From positions 930,001-994,000 of the forward strand of contig CBDCCP010000001.1 of assembly GCA_965214915.1 (NCBI GenBank): a stretch of DNA of 64,000 nucleotides. Reading direction: 5' to 3'. A program made the translations under genes and the position numbers. Each line of letters opens with the position of its first letter. Within the stretch, counting starts at the first letter, position 1. Under the pieces are notes generated by a model, which saw nothing but the letters and a program-made list of their open reading frames with translations, was not told where the DNA came from and searched no databases. This stretch comes from CATQHP01 sp965214915. Its GTDB lineage: Bacteria; Acidobacteriota; Terriglobia; Bryobacterales; UBA6623. Shown here in pieces: positions 63,757 through 64,000 of the stretch.

Positions 63757-64000
63757 CTATGCGTTCGGCCCCGGCATGCGCAGCGCGCCGACCAACTCGG
63801 CGGCCGAGGCGATCTTGTGCTTTTCGAGAAAATCGTCCAGTTCGCGGGCGACCTCCAACGGCCGCGCGGGGTCCCAGAACGAGGCCGTCCCCACCTGCAC
63901 GGCCGATGCCCCGCAGAGCAGGAACTCGGCTGCATCCTCGCCGCAGGCAATGCCGCCCATGCCGATCACCGGTATCGAGACGGCCTGGGCAACCTGATGG
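63757..64000 (-). CDS. pyrD: Dihydroorotate dehydrogenase, class 1B, C-terminal part
   Basis: The last 80 codons of a gene that enters from the right edge. IPVIGMGGIACGEDAAEFLLCGASAVQVGTASFWDP is the FMN-phosphate-binding end of the class 1B PyrD barrel, which oxidises dihydroorotate in pyrimidine synthesis with PyrK. The rest of the gene, and pyrK, lie outside the window. Confidence 0.92.
   Translation of the reverse strand, partial: HQVAQAVSIPVIGMGGIACGEDAAEFLLCGASAVQVGTASFWDPARPLEVARELDDFLEKHKIASAAELVGALRMPGPNA

Overview
The window is GC-rich, Gram-negative-type chromosomal DNA. It has outer-membrane and exported proteins, a pseudopilin, a lipoprotein foldase and Tat-type leaders. The gene set is DUF1592-family cytochrome, DUF1080, DUF5916, Gfo/Idh/MocA, a sugar-isomerase-like TIM barrel, oligogalacturonate lyase, DUF1326, DUF2911 and choice-of-anchor-D repeats. 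That set recalls soil Acidobacteriota of the Solibacter/Bryobacter type. The taxon is an inference from gene content; no rRNA gene is present to confirm it.

Layout. 1-5.5 kb: start of a CstA-type transporter (minus strand, cut by the window edge), a type IV pseudopilin, two nucleotide-sugar enzymes, moaA and hemH. 5.4-10.6 kb: an exported M20 peptidase, a biotin carboxylase plus biotin carrier pair, a DnaC-like loader and gluQRS. 10.7-16.4 kb: two exported Ig-like proteins, a methyltransferase and a short leuA, divergent from a lysR gene. 16.4-20.4 kb: larC, metG and tatD. 20.5-25.9 kb: an orphan DNA adenine methylase, oligogalacturonate lyase, a structured repeat element, a PafA-like phosphatase, DUF2007 and DUF1080. 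25.9-28.8 kb: a cobalt/nickel ECF transporter (M, L-like and Q components, no ATPase) and a SurA-like foldase.

28.9-48.0 kb is one continuous minus-strand block of 33 translation and transcription genes (str, S10, spc and alpha clusters joined): rpsL, rpsG, fusA, tuf, S10 to S17, L14 to L15, secY, map, rpmJ, S13, S11, S4, rpoA, L17. It is preceded by a good sigma-70-like promoter and a structured leader of about 340 nt. adk and infA are absent from their usual places.

48.5-64 kb is an accessory catabolic and exported region: DUF2911, DUF1326, a DUF5916 outer-membrane protein, a TIM-barrel protein, a decayed DUF1156 (phage-defence-associated) fragment next to a higBA toxin-antitoxin pair, a DUF1592 cytochrome, a Gfo/Idh/MocA oxidoreductase, bcp, an ABC ATPase, an alpha/beta hydrolase, a large propeller-like plus PHP-domain protein, a small membrane protein and the 3' end of pyrD. 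The signals most worth following are a dispersed hairpin-bearing repeat (three or four copies), a tuf gene with mosaic codon usage, the str leader, and the defence scar beside higBA.
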